Source: Psychrobacter sp. Choline-02u-9 (GTDB lineage Bacteria; Pseudomonadota; Gammaproteobacteria; Pseudomonadales; Moraxellaceae). Taken from it: a DNA stretch of 64,000 bases. Under the pieces are notes generated by a model. That model did not search any database. It saw only the letters and a program-made list of their open reading frames with translations, and was not told the DNA's origin. Position numbers and translations under genes: made by a program. Of this stretch, positions 38,779 through 47,852 are shown piece by piece (the stretch's first letter is position 1; each line of letters opens with the position of its first letter). Where the stretch lies: assembly GCF_002836505.1 (NCBI RefSeq), contig NZ_PJBF01000051.1, forward strand, positions 1-64,000. The letters are read 5' to 3'.

Positions 38779-38812
38779 AAAAAAACGACCATATAAAATG
38801 GTCGTTTCTTCG
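38779..38812 (-). terminator. Terminator of the second beta-barrel gene
   Basis: ACGACCAT/ATGGTCGT hairpin with an A-run on the plus strand (T run on the minus strand) lies after the stop at 38847. It is very similar in sequence to the terminator at 38022-38054, as expected if the gene and its terminator were duplicated together. Confidence 0.85.
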
Positions 38813-38846
38813 TTTTTGACTATAGGTATAAATACGCTATATTATC

Positions 38847-39386
38847 TTAGAACTTTAAGTTAGCACCAACAGTAAGCAGCTTAGTATCTGCATCACTATC
38901 CATCATGGCATATTCTGTTTCAACATTGAAGTTAGGATTCACCGCATAGCCAAGACCGATGCCACCAGCAATACCAGTATCACTCACTGAATCACTGCTA
39001 CCGTCGTTAAAATCAGCTTCTAGCTCTGTTTTAGCGATACCAAGCTTACCTTTAGCATACAGTGCAGTATTTGGGAACGTGTAACGATAAGTACCGTACG
39101 CACCATAAGTTTTCGTATCATAATCGCCAGCATTATTGTCTAGATCAGCATCATCTGAACCAACATATTCAACTTCCATACCAAAATTAGGATCAAAATT
39201 ATAACCAGCATACACACCATACGCAGTTGGATCGTCGCCGCTTACATCATTATCGAACTGACCAATCTTAGCACCAACATACGGTTGACCTGTATAGCCG
39301 TTACCATAATTAACGGCAGCTTGTGCACCTACAGTAAGTAAAGAACCAGTTGCTAGTGCAAGTATTGTTTTTTGTAGAGTTTTCAT
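38847..39386 (-). CDS. Outer-membrane beta-barrel protein, tandem copy 2
   Basis: A 179-residue paralogue of the adjacent gene, with signal peptide MKTLQKTILALATGSLLTVGAQA and a final aromatic LKF. Most strand blocks are the same as in copy 1 (DPTAYGVYAGYNFDPNFG, KTYGAYGTYRYTFPNT), and the acidic loops differ. The start at 39386 has AAGGAG 7 nt upstream; the in-frame upstream ATG at 39419 would add 11 residues before the signal and is rejected. Its own terminator and a 218-bp gap separate it from copy 1, so the two are likely transcribed separately. Confidence 0.87.
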   Translation of the reverse strand: MKTLQKTILALATGSLLTVGAQAAVNYGNGYTGQPYVGAKIGQFDNDVSGDDPTAYGVYAGYNFDPNFGMEVEYVGSDDADLDNNAGDYDTKTYGAYGTYRYTFPNTALYAKGKLGIAKTELEADFNDGSSDSVSDTGIAGGIGLGYAVNPNFNVETEYAMMDSDADTKLLTVGANLKF

Positions 39387-39690
39387 TATTAGCTCCTTGA
39401 AAGAAATTTGGACAAACAAGTTATTTATTTATATTGGCCTTGTGGCCCTATCGCCTTGTCTGCTAACGATGAATACATAGTAACAAACTATTTCAGACAC
39501 TCTGTCAGTGTTTAATGGTACGAAAGTTAAGATTTGAAAGTGTTTATCAGTGTGTGGGTTACAAAGGCGCAGATATGAAACCTTTTGTTACATCCACCCA
39601 GTTTATGCAATAATCCGTACTCATTTCACAGTTTTCTTGCTAGATAAATCGGCTAAACATGGCTGATATAACAATAATTAGAGAGAGAAA
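39387..39690. other. Divergent intergenic region beta-barrel / bioF
   Basis: About 300 bp between divergent genes. It should hold both promoters. I see no clear BirA operator for bioF and no other structure. Confidence 0.4.
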
Positions 39691-40923
39691 ATGCAAAATT
39701 CTATCACTGAGCGTTTGCAAACTGCACTTGCAGACTTAAAAGCAAAGCAGCAGTATCGTCAATTACCAAACCTGCAGCACGACGGACGATACGTCGTCAG
39801 GGAAGCTAAGGCTTTACTCAATATTGCGAGTAATGACTATCTGGGTCTAGGCGGCGATACCGAGCTGCAAGCTGAGTTTCTAGTTCAAGTGGGACAGCTA
39901 TCTACTACGCACACTCCTAAAATGAGCGCCACTTCCTCACGACTACTCACAGGCAATGATATACAGTTAGAAGCTCTAGAAGAGGAACTGCAAAACTGGT
40001 ATCAAAGCGCCATAGAGAAACAGAGTTCAACCAACTCCAAGTCGGTGCTGGTGTTGAACAGTGGCTACCATGCCAATGTAGGTAACTTGCCAGCATTAAC
40101 AACTTTGCCAGTCAAGACGCTCATTTTGGCTGACAAGCTAGTACATGCCAGCATTATCGATGGGATGCGCTTGAGCCAAAGTAAACTTGTCACCTATCGT
40201 CGTTACCGTCACAACGATTACGAGCATTTGGCCAAGTTTATTGAACAAGCAGACGAGACGGTCGAACGCATCATCATTGTCACCGAGAGTATATTTAGTA
40301 TGGATGGTGACCGTGCCGACTTACTTCAGCTGGTACAAATAAAATCCAAAGATGCTCGCATTGAACTATATATCGATGAAGCACATGCTGTTGGAGTGCT
40401 TGGCGATACAGGTCTAGGATTGGCGGAAGAAACGCATACGTTGGCTGATATTGACTACTTGGTGGGTACCTTTGGTAAAGCATTTGCTTCAATGGGTGCT
40501 TATATCATGTGTGATGAAGTCGTCAAACAATGGCTGATCAATGTCATGCGTCCACTGATTTTTAGCACTGCACTCCCTCCTATCAATCACGCATGGACAC
40601 GATTTATTTTAGCAAAGATGCCGGCTTTAACTGACCAACGTGCGCATCTAGCACAGCTATCTACCACGCTTAGCCAAGCCATTGACCCACGGCACCGTGT
40701 ATCGCCAACTGTAGAAGATATGGATTATCAATCTCCTATCGTTCCTTATATATTAGGCGATAACGCAAGCACCCTTGCCAAAGCACAACAGCTACAAACC
40801 GCTGGATTTTACGCGTTGCCTATCAGGCCACCTACTGTGCCTGCAAACACTGCTCGCATTCGTTTAGTTATGAATGCCAAACTAACTAAGGAAGACTGCG
40901 AGCGATTGATACAGCAGTTGTAA
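39691..40923 (+). CDS. bioF: 8-amino-7-oxononanoate synthase
   Basis: BioF condenses pimeloyl-ACP with alanine to make KAPA, the first committed step in biotin ring assembly. The 410-residue PLP enzyme has the NDYLGL segment, the SGYHANVG motif, DEAHAVGVLG with the PLP-contacting Asp and His, and the Schiff-base lysine K263 in GTFGKAFASMGAY. AGAGAGAG precedes the ATG. bioC follows after about 70 bp; bioA, bioD and bioB are not in the window. Confidence 0.95.
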   Translation: MQNSITERLQTALADLKAKQQYRQLPNLQHDGRYVVREAKALLNIASNDYLGLGGDTELQAEFLVQVGQLSTTHTPKMSATSSRLLTGNDIQLEALEEELQNWYQSAIEKQSSTNSKSVLVLNSGYHANVGNLPALTTLPVKTLILADKLVHASIIDGMRLSQSKLVTYRRYRHNDYEHLAKFIEQADETVERIIIVTESIFSMDGDRADLLQLVQIKSKDARIELYIDEAHAVGVLGDTGLGLAEETHTLADIDYLVGTFGKAFASMGAYIMCDEVVKQWLINVMRPLIFSTALPPINHAWTRFILAKMPALTDQRAHLAQLSTTLSQAIDPRHRVSPTVEDMDYQSPIVPYILGDNASTLAKAQQLQTAGFYALPIRPPTVPANTARIRLVMNAKLTKEDCERLIQQL

Positions 40924-40994
40924 TTTTATCGTTTAACACAGAATTTACTCCTACTATTGATAGATAACTGGCGCACTTGGACATAATAAAGCCT

Positions 40995-41804
40995 ATGACA
41001 ACATTCGACACAGCTGACGACCTCAGTGTTAGAAAACAAACCATCGCTCGCCACTTTGCTAATGCAATCGATTATGACCAGCATGCCAGTATCCAGCAAA
41101 CCGTTTGTAAGTACTTATTAGACAGTATTGCTCATACCAAGCAAAGTAGTGTGTTGGAAGTGGGTGCAGGCACAGGTCAGATGACGCGCCTACTCGCTAA
41201 TCATATACAAAGCGAGCACTGGCTCATTAATGAGTTATGTACTGAGCAGAGTGCTACATTGCAATCAATACTACCTGCTGCTGACGTAATGATTGGTGAT
41301 GCTGAAACGATAGATTTAGCAGAAAATCATAGCTTGATAGTTAGTGCCAATGCCGTGCAATGGTTTGATAGTCCGTTGAGTTTCATCACACAATCAGCGC
41401 AGCGGTTAAAATCAGGAGGTCAGCTGCTCTTTAGCACATTTACGCCAAATAACTTTTTGCAAATTAAAACTCTTACTGGCCAAGGACTTCACTATCCAGA
41501 TATTGATGAATGGCAATTGGCATTAGACAGTGCTGGCTTTGAGAATATCAAACTCTCAATTCAGCGCTTTGATTTACCATTTCCTACCCCCTACGCTATC
41601 TTAAAACATATGAAACTCACTGGCGTATCGACCAATCAAACGCAAGTTAAATCAGAAGATACTCAAACCTTTGTATGGACAAAGTCGCGTTTACAGCAAT
41701 TTGAGTCAGACTATTGGCAACAATTCTCAGAAAAGAATGACACAGGACAGCTCGTAGTTAATTTGACCTATGAAGTGCTAATAGTGAGCGCGTTTAAACC
41801 TTAA
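40995..41804 (+). CDS. bioC: Malonyl-ACP O-methyltransferase BioC
   Basis: BioC methylates malonyl-ACP so that the fatty acid machinery can extend it to pimeloyl-ACP methyl ester. The 269 residues begin MTTFDTADDLSVRKQTIARHF; the SAM motif I is VLEVGAGTGQMTRLL, and NAVQWFDSP is the family block after motif II. A TTG at 40977 opens the frame six codons earlier but is a poorer start. Placement after bioF supports the call. A hairpin terminator follows at 41884. Confidence 0.9.
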   Translation: MTTFDTADDLSVRKQTIARHFANAIDYDQHASIQQTVCKYLLDSIAHTKQSSVLEVGAGTGQMTRLLANHIQSEHWLINELCTEQSATLQSILPAADVMIGDAETIDLAENHSLIVSANAVQWFDSPLSFITQSAQRLKSGGQLLFSTFTPNNFLQIKTLTGQGLHYPDIDEWQLALDSAGFENIKLSIQRFDLPFPTPYAILKHMKLTGVSTNQTQVKSEDTQTFVWTKSRLQQFESDYWQQFSEKNDTGQLVVNLTYEVLIVSAFKP

Positions 41805-41883
41805 TTTATTAACTGATAGTAAAAATAGTGGCTAGTAGGAACTGTGGCTAGTAGGCATAACAACATTTAGAAATAGCAGCCAT

Positions 41884-41914
41884 AAAAAAACGCACCCCGA
41901 AGGATGCGTTTTTT
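41884..41914. terminator. Bidirectional terminator between bioC and dnaK
   Basis: ACGCA-CC pairs with GG-TGCGT around a short loop, with A7 and T6 flanks, and can end both convergent transcripts. Confidence 0.88.
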
Positions 41915-42047
41915 AATTTAACTACTTATCGATTCATATTGACTATACCATTTTCAAAAACTTGAGTAGCAAGGAAAACAAGCGTAAGTACTACATCAAG
42001 TAGACTAAGCGAGTTTGACGTAGCTAATCGCGTTTTTGGATTTGGTA

Positions 42048-43988
42048 TTACTTTTTGTCTTCGTCTACTTCAGTGAACTCAGCATCAACGACATCGTCAT
42101 CAGCTTTGTTGCTACCAGCATCGTCAGCACCTTGTTGGAACTGGCTTGGATCCATACCTTCTGCGCCAGCGCCGCTATCAGCGTAGATTTTTTGGCTGAT
42201 TGGCAAGAATGCATTGTCTAATGCTTCAAGCTTAGCTTTGATTTCGTCATGATCGTCTTCTTTCGCCGCCGCTTCAAGCTCAGTGATGGCAGATTCTACT
42301 GTTGATTTTTCTTCATCAGTCACTTTATCTTCTGCTTCTTTCAGCGCTTTTTGTACCGCATGGATACGACCATCTGCTTCGTTACGAACTTGCGCTAGGT
42401 TAGCGAACTTCTCATCTTCAGCAGCATTAGCTTCTGCATCACGAACCATTTGTTCGACTTCTTCGTCCGACAAGCCAGAATCCGCTTTGATCTGGATGCT
42501 TTGTGCTTTACCAGTACCTTTATCGGTTGCTGAGATATTCATGATACCATCAGCATTGATGTCAAAAGACACTTCGATTTGTGGTAAGCCACGTGGTGCT
42601 GGTGGAATATCCGTCAAGTCAAAACGACCAAGCATTTTGTTTTGGTTAGCAATTTTACGCTCACCTTGATATACCTGAATCGTTACAGCTGGCTGATTGT
42701 CTTCAGCCGTTGAGAATACCTGTGATTTCTTAGTAGGAATCATGGTGTTTTTCTCAATAACTGGTGTCATGACACCGCCCATCGTTTCGATACCTAGGGT
42801 CAATGGCGTTACATCAAGTAGCAATACGTCAGTTTTGTCACCAGACAATACGGCACCTTGAATCGCTGCACCAGCTGCAACTGCTTCATCAGGGTTCACA
42901 TCTTTACGTGGCTCTTGACCGAAGAAGTCTTGTACTTTTTGCTGTACTAGTGGCATACGAGTCTGACCACCGACCAAGATTACATCGTTGATGTCGCCAA
43001 TTTTTAGGCCAGCATCTTCAAGTGCAGTCTTACAAGGACCCATTGTACGTTGTACCAATTCTTCAGTTAGGCTCTCTAGTTTCGAGCGACTGATAGTAAC
43101 GACTAAATGCTTAGGACCACTGCTATCAGCAGTAATATATGGCAAGTTTACTTCAGTGCTTTGTGCACTTGATAGCTCAATCTTCGCTTTTTCTGCCGCT
43201 TCTTTTAGACGCTGCATCGCAAGAGAGTCACCTTTTAGGTTAACGTCTTGCTCTTTTTTGAATTCAGCCACTAAGAAATCAATCAATGCTGAGTCAAAGT
43301 CTTCACCACCTAGGAAAGTATCACCGTTGGTCGCTAGTACTTCGAACTGTTGCTCGCCGTCTACGTCTGCGATTTCGATAATTGAGATATCGAAAGTACC
43401 ACCGCCCAAGTCATATACAGCAACAGTGCTATCGCCTTGCTTCTTGTCCATACCATAAGCAAGTGCAGCAGCAGTTGGCTCATTGATGATACGTTTTACA
43501 TCAAGACCAGCGATTTTACCCGCATCTTTAGTTGCTTGACGCTGTGAATCATTGAAATAAGCAGGTACAGTTACAACTGCTTCAGTCACGCTCTCACCAA
43601 GATAGTCTTCTGCTGTTTTCTTCATTTTTTTCAAGATTTCAGCAGAAACCTGTGGTGGCGCAAGCTTTTTACCGTTGATTTCTACCCATGCATCGCCGTT
43701 GTCTGCTTTAGCGATTTTGTAAGGAACCATGCCGATATCTTTTTGCACGACTTTGTCATCAAAACGACGACCGATCAAACGCTTAATCGCAAACAAAGTG
43801 TTGCTTGGGTTGGTTACTGCTTGACGCTTAGCTGACTGACCAACAAGCGTTTCGTCATCTTTATAAGCGACGATTGATGGTGTTGTACGAGTACCTTCAG
43901 CATTTTCGATGACTTTAACTTTGTCACCTTCCATTACTGCTACACACGAGTTAGTAGTACCTAAATCAATACCAATTACTTTACCCAT
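42048..43988 (-). CDS. dnaK: Chaperone protein DnaK (Hsp70)
   Basis: DnaK binds exposed hydrophobic peptides under ATP control with DnaJ and GrpE. The 646 residues have the ATPase domain ([40 protein letters not shown]), the linker [13 protein letters not shown], the peptide-binding domain ([15 protein letters not shown]) and an acidic C-terminal tail ending in EVDEDKK. I use ATG 43988, which has AGGAG 9 nt upstream; a TTG two codons earlier is not needed. grpE lies upstream on the same strand. dnaJ is not in the window, unlike the usual grpE-dnaK-dnaJ order. Confidence 0.97.
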   Translation of the reverse strand: MGKVIGIDLGTTNSCVAVMEGDKVKVIENAEGTRTTPSIVAYKDDETLVGQSAKRQAVTNPSNTLFAIKRLIGRRFDDKVVQKDIGMVPYKIAKADNGDAWVEINGKKLAPPQVSAEILKKMKKTAEDYLGESVTEAVVTVPAYFNDSQRQATKDAGKIAGLDVKRIINEPTAAALAYGMDKKQGDSTVAVYDLGGGTFDISIIEIADVDGEQQFEVLATNGDTFLGGEDFDSALIDFLVAEFKKEQDVNLKGDSLAMQRLKEAAEKAKIELSSAQSTEVNLPYITADSSGPKHLVVTISRSKLESLTEELVQRTMGPCKTALEDAGLKIGDINDVILVGGQTRMPLVQQKVQDFFGQEPRKDVNPDEAVAAGAAIQGAVLSGDKTDVLLLDVTPLTLGIETMGGVMTPVIEKNTMIPTKKSQVFSTAEDNQPAVTIQVYQGERKIANQNKMLGRFDLTDIPPAPRGLPQIEVSFDINADGIMNISATDKGTGKAQSIQIKADSGLSDEEVEQMVRDAEANAAEDEKFANLAQVRNEADGRIHAVQKALKEAEDKVTDEEKSTVESAITELEAAAKEDDHDEIKAKLEALDNAFLPISQKIYADSGAGAEGMDPSQFQQGADDAGSNKADDDVVDAEFTEVDEDKK

Positions 43989-44062
43989 AATCAATTGCTC
44001 CTAATTTGTTTTTAACTATAAATACTTATTTATCCAGACCGTAGTCGGTCACTTGTTGCTAT

Positions 44063-44091
44063 ATATCGGTTTACCCGTCGTATTTTTCAAG
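44063..44091 (-). promoter_or_regulatory. Candidate heat-shock (sigma32) promoter of dnaK
   Basis: On the minus strand CTTGAA (44086-44091) is followed after 15 bp by ACCGATAT (44063-44070), a partial match to the CTTGAA-N13-CCCCATNT pattern. The spacer is 1-2 bp longer than ideal, so the call is tentative. Confidence 0.35.
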
Positions 44092-44171
44092 GCGATAATC
44101 ACGCAAAAACTGTGTTTCATGTCATTTTTTGTGAAAAACCTTCATATTAGTAGGGTTTAGCCCTAAAAATA

Positions 44172-44771
44172 TTACTGACCAACACGAACCATAGCTGGAC
44201 GCAATAGACGACCGTTTAGGCTATAGCCTTTTTGTAAGACCGTACCCACTGTATCTGCCGCTGCTTCTGGGTCAATACCCACTGCTTCATGGAAGTCAGC
44301 GTTGAATTTTTCGCCTTGTGGATCGACCACTTCTACGCCGTTTTTGGTCAATACTGCAACCAATGCTTTGTGCGTTAATTGCACACCCTCAGCGACTGGA
44401 TCATTGGCATCGGCATTTTCGATAGCGCGCTCTAAGTTGTCAACGATGTCTAACAATTCTTTAGCAAATTTCTGTAGTGCAAACTTTTTGCTCTTATCCG
44501 CTTCTTGCTCCATGCGTTTTTGCGCATTATAAGCTTCAGCATTAGCGCGTGCAGTACCTTCTTTGGCTTGTTTTACTTCGCCTTCTAGCTCAGCAATACG
44601 CGCTTTAAAAGTATCAAGGTTGATTTCGTTTTCGATAGTCGTTTCTTCACCTGAATTATTCTGTGGATCAAACTCTTTCACGGTTTCTTCTAAGATACTG
44701 TCATTGTGATCAATATTCTCATGTGCCACATTTTGGTCAAGATTTTCGTGGTTCGGGTTTTGCTCGCTCAT
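44172..44771 (-). CDS. grpE: Nucleotide exchange factor GrpE
   Basis: GrpE releases ADP from DnaK and acts as a thermosensor. The 199 residues have an acidic, N/E/D-rich N-terminus, a long coiled coil (ARIAELEGEVKQAKEGTARANAEAYN) and the C-terminal beta domain (FHEAVGIDPEAAADTVGTVLQKGYSLNGRLLRPAMV). ATG 44771 has AAGGAG 5 nt upstream; the frame opens seven codons earlier, but that start lies before the ribosome binding site. A strong hairpin and a sigma32-like promoter lie in the leader. Confidence 0.96.
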   Translation of the reverse strand: MSEQNPNHENLDQNVAHENIDHNDSILEETVKEFDPQNNSGEETTIENEINLDTFKARIAELEGEVKQAKEGTARANAEAYNAQKRMEQEADKSKKFALQKFAKELLDIVDNLERAIENADANDPVAEGVQLTHKALVAVLTKNGVEVVDPQGEKFNADFHEAVGIDPEAAADTVGTVLQKGYSLNGRLLRPAMVRVGQ

Positions 44772-44810
44772 GATAGCTCCTTGGAATTTCAATAATGAAT
44801 ATTAAGAGAC

Positions 44811-44848
44811 GGCACAGTAGACCAAATCATTACTGGTCCTACTATGCC
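44811..44848 (-). promoter_or_regulatory. Stable hairpin in the grpE 5' leader
   Basis: On the minus strand, GGCA-T-AGTAG-G-ACC pairs with GGT-CTACT-G-TGCC, a stem of about 13 bp with one T.G wobble and one bulged G, about 30 nt upstream of the AAGGAG of grpE. It may stabilise the leader or act in thermal control. Confidence 0.5.
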
Positions 44849-44910
44849 ATTATTAAATGCTCGATGTTTCTGACTCATTGTTTTTTTTAATACGCTTCAA
44901 TAGCTGCTTG

Positions 44911-44937
44911 ATAAAGGTAGTAAGTATAAATTTCAAG
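44911..44937 (-). promoter_or_regulatory. Candidate heat-shock (sigma32) promoter of grpE
   Basis: On the minus strand CTTGAA (44932-44937) is followed after 13 bp by ACCTTTAT (44911-44918), a partial match to CCCCATNT. The spacing is exact for sigma32, and the gene downstream is a classic heat-shock gene. Confidence 0.4.
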
Positions 44938-45205
44938 CCTAGAATAAAGGAATTTTTACCATTTATGACAAATATTCGTGAAGTGTCATTAATACGATGC
45001 ATCTAACATTTTTGTTCCATGTCAATAAATCTCAATATTTACTCACAAAAAGAACAAAAAACCGCTATTTATTCCAATTGCTTTACGCTTATTAATCAAG
45101 CTATTACCAAACGATACCCTATTATTCTGCTAGCTATTTTATCATTGCTATAAATGTTATCGCCTACACTCAAATGCACGCTAAAAATCATTTATGAGAG
45201 CTGTT
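44938..45205. other. Divergent intergenic region grpE / esterase
   Basis: About 270 bp, strongly A+T-rich, between divergent genes. No terminator or clear promoter for the esterase is visible, and I see no gene. Confidence 0.4.
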
Positions 45206-46600
45206 ATGTCTAATTCAAAAAATTTATCTATCAATACTTTGCTCAATAAAGCATTGATGACATTGCACTTAGCGTCAAAAGAATCATCAAATCAAGATGC
45301 GCAAGCGTATGACTCATTAGAAAAACGTCTAAGCGTTAAAGAAAAAATACTCGCTTATAACCCTGTAGCAAACTATCAGCCGCATACATTGCACTATGCA
45401 ATGAAAAGTCTCGGTTACTTACCAGACCCTATTTTAGAAGGTGCAATTGGTTACCTTAAAGGTCCCAACTCAAAACAATATATGCATGCAAACGCTCATC
45501 TACGTCTCATCCTTGCAGTAAATAGCTACCTCAAAACACCGTTAGAACTAACCCCAATGCCCGAATTGCGTGAGAGATTTACTGCTGATGCAGTAGCCAT
45601 GCAATCACCTAGAGTATGGCAGCAAGCCAATACGACTATGCTAAGCAATATAAAGCCCTTCACTAAAAAAAGTGACTCGCCTGTTAGCTGGAAAGATGAA
45701 ACGATTGCCAATGCAGATGATGGCGACATGACTGTCCGTTGTTATAAAGCGGGCGGCAAAAAATCTGGTTTTAGAAGAAAACGTATCCATAATCCTGATG
45801 AAACAGTCATGCTGTTTTTTCATGGTGGTGGGTTCTGCATTGGTGATGTCGATACACATCATGAGTTCTGTCATGCAGTCTGTGAGCAGACTGGCTGGTC
45901 TGTGGTTAGTGTCGATTATCGCTTAGCGCCTGAATGCCCTGCTCCAGCAGCACTAAAAGACTGTATCACTGCGTATGATTGGTTGGTTGAGCACTGTCAC
46001 ACATTGGGTGCGTTACCCTCTCGTATTGTATTGGCTGGTGATAGCGCAGGTGGTGGTCTATCAACTTTAATTGCGCAGCAACTGACCGCACCGAGCAAAA
46101 GCGCATGGGCAGACCTAGGGATAGAAGGTCAGAAAATGTTTAATCTATTAGAAAAACTACCCGAACCTCTAGCGCAAATGCCCTTGTATCCAGTCACTGA
46201 TATTGAGACAGATTATCCTAGTTGGGAGCTATATGGTGAGGGTCTACTATTAGATCATGCTGATGTAGCAGTATTTGATGCTGCTTGCCTAGAGAATAGT
46301 CCGCTGCCTCGTCTACATATACTGAACTCACCTATGCTGGGTGATAATAGTAAAGTTTGCCCAACTTACATTGTAGCTTCTGAGCTCGATGTATTACGTG
46401 ACGAGGCATTTGCTTATGCAAAGCAGCTGAGAGGTTATGGCGTTGCTGTAGAGACCTATACTGTGCTTGGAGCACCGCATGGCTTTATTCACTTTATGAG
46501 TGTTCATCAAGGTCTTGGACAAGAGACAAGCAATATTATTCATGGCTTTAGCAGCTTTGTACGTGAGATCATCAGTACACAATCGCGGTTAGCTGCATAG
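45206..46600 (+). CDS. HSL-type alpha/beta hydrolase (esterase/lipase)
   Basis: A 464-residue cytoplasmic-looking esterase of the hormone-sensitive lipase group. The oxyanion motif is FHGGGFCIGD, the nucleophile S280 lies in GDSAGGG, the acid is probably in ASELDVLRDEA, and the histidine is in GAPHGFIHF. The N-terminal part of about 190 residues before the hydrolase fold is longer than in small HSL esterases and contains a helical cap. Substrate unknown; likely short acyl esters. The start could be 45194 or 45206; GAGAG lies before the second, which I use. Cold-active esterases of this kind are known from Psychrobacter. Confidence 0.9.
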   Translation: MSNSKNLSINTLLNKALMTLHLASKESSNQDAQAYDSLEKRLSVKEKILAYNPVANYQPHTLHYAMKSLGYLPDPILEGAIGYLKGPNSKQYMHANAHLRLILAVNSYLKTPLELTPMPELRERFTADAVAMQSPRVWQQANTTMLSNIKPFTKKSDSPVSWKDETIANADDGDMTVRCYKAGGKKSGFRRKRIHNPDETVMLFFHGGGFCIGDVDTHHEFCHAVCEQTGWSVVSVDYRLAPECPAPAALKDCITAYDWLVEHCHTLGALPSRIVLAGDSAGGGLSTLIAQQLTAPSKSAWADLGIEGQKMFNLLEKLPEPLAQMPLYPVTDIETDYPSWELYGEGLLLDHADVAVFDAACLENSPLPRLHILNSPMLGDNSKVCPTYIVASELDVLRDEAFAYAKQLRGYGVAVETYTVLGAPHGFIHFMSVHQGLGQETSNIIHGFSSFVREIISTQSRLAA

Positions 46601-46632
46601 ACCGCTTGCTAGCTAATTATCGGTTTGTATAT

Positions 46633-47766
46633 TCAATTTGTATTGCCAGATAGTGTAATTAACCAAATCTCTGAGCGCGATCCCAATCGAAAGGGAATGC
46701 CCCAAAAACCATAACCAGAGGACACGACGAAGTGCCCTTTACCAATCTGCTCATAGCCATAGCCTAATCTATTAATAGCATTGACGATGAAATTAGCGGG
46801 GAATACTTGACCGTTGTGGGTATGTCCCGAGACTTGTAAATCTATAGATAATTGACTGTGATTATCTATATCACTCGGTCTATGGTCTAACAATATCACT
46901 GGCTGCGACGTATCTACTTGCGTCAGCAGATCGGTAGTTGCTACACGTTGACGTTTATGATTATCAAAACGTCCAACTAACCATACTGGTTGACCCTCGT
47001 GCTCGATATAGAGCACCTCATCGTTCAACAATTGTATACCTGCATTTTGCAGCGCTTCGCTAATGGGTCGCTCATGAGCATACAAATCATGATTACCCAA
47101 TGTCGCATAGACACCACGTGGCAGACTACTGCACAATTCTGCTAAGTTTTGCTCCATATGATATTCATTAAAGGCCTCTGTATTATCATCCATAATATCC
47201 CCTGGCATTAGTAGCATATCTGCACCAGAGCGAATCATAAGTTGTTGCAATCTATCTATGGCTTTTACACCAAATAATCGTCCTATATGCAAGTCACTAG
47301 CGACTGCAATGCGTAATGGCTTGGTTAAAGGTTTATCTATATTAATAGAAAGCTTGCGTATAACAGGGGTATAGGCACTATATAACGAATAAATAAATAG
47401 TCCTAAAAATAGGAATAGCGCTAGTACTCTTAGCCCTATAGCCATTTCATTCGATTGGTGTAACGTACTACCTGATAAAGCAACTACTAGCAGATACCCT
47501 CCGTAGAATAGACTCACTGCCAACGCCGTCAGTATCATAAAGTGCATGATTAGCATCCATCCACTAATCCAGCGATAACTGTTAGCAAATGCTCTTTTTA
47601 CGCTCAATACTAATAGACCATTAGTAATAATAAATACACTAACCCATATCGTTGTCTGTAATGTTGGCGTCATCCAAGGCTGGAGCCACCACTGTATACT
47701 TAATACTGTACCCAGACTGAACAGCTGTAATAGCAAAAAGATAGTGAAGAAAAATGCGTAACGCAT
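46633..47766 (-). CDS. Membrane-anchored metallophosphoesterase (YkuE-like)
   Basis: A 377-residue protein with about four N-terminal hydrophobic helices (to residue 125) and a cytosolic or periplasmic calcineurin-like phosphoesterase domain. The metal-binding motifs are SDLHIGR, GDIMDD, LGNHD, and SGHTHNGQ near the C-terminus, in the standard order. Relatives (YkuE, YaeI) act on lipid phosphates such as UDP-diacylglucosamine or phosphatidate; the substrate here is not known. It is convergent with the esterase gene, with only 32 bp between their ends. Confidence 0.9.
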   Translation of the reverse strand: MRYAFFFTIFLLLQLFSLGTVLSIQWWLQPWMTPTLQTTIWVSVFIITNGLLVLSVKRAFANSYRWISGWMLIMHFMILTALAVSLFYGGYLLVVALSGSTLHQSNEMAIGLRVLALFLFLGLFIYSLYSAYTPVIRKLSINIDKPLTKPLRIAVASDLHIGRLFGVKAIDRLQQLMIRSGADMLLMPGDIMDDNTEAFNEYHMEQNLAELCSSLPRGVYATLGNHDLYAHERPISEALQNAGIQLLNDEVLYIEHEGQPVWLVGRFDNHKRQRVATTDLLTQVDTSQPVILLDHRPSDIDNHSQLSIDLQVSGHTHNGQVFPANFIVNAINRLGYGYEQIGKGHFVVSSGYGFWGIPFRLGSRSEIWLITLSGNTN

Positions 47767-47824
47767 GGACTGCCCTTAGACATAAATACTGTTTGATAAG
47801 TGATTATCAGAAAATAAACTCTAA

Positions 47825-47840
47825 TGTTTCACATGAAACA
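47825..47840. promoter_or_regulatory. parS-like ParB binding site
   Basis: TGTTTCACATGAAACA differs from the canonical bacterial parS TGTTTCACGTGAAACA at one central base. It lies in the 86-bp gap between the phosphoesterase and epimerase genes. The same 16-mer (either strand) recurs at 61032 and 63160, and the exact canonical site occurs at 54731. Confidence 0.8.
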
Positions 47841-47852
47841 ACTGCTATATAA

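Noticed and set aside
44100-44140. Further parS-like half site near TGTTTCATGTCAT
   Set aside because: Only the left half matches; the right half lacks GAAACA.
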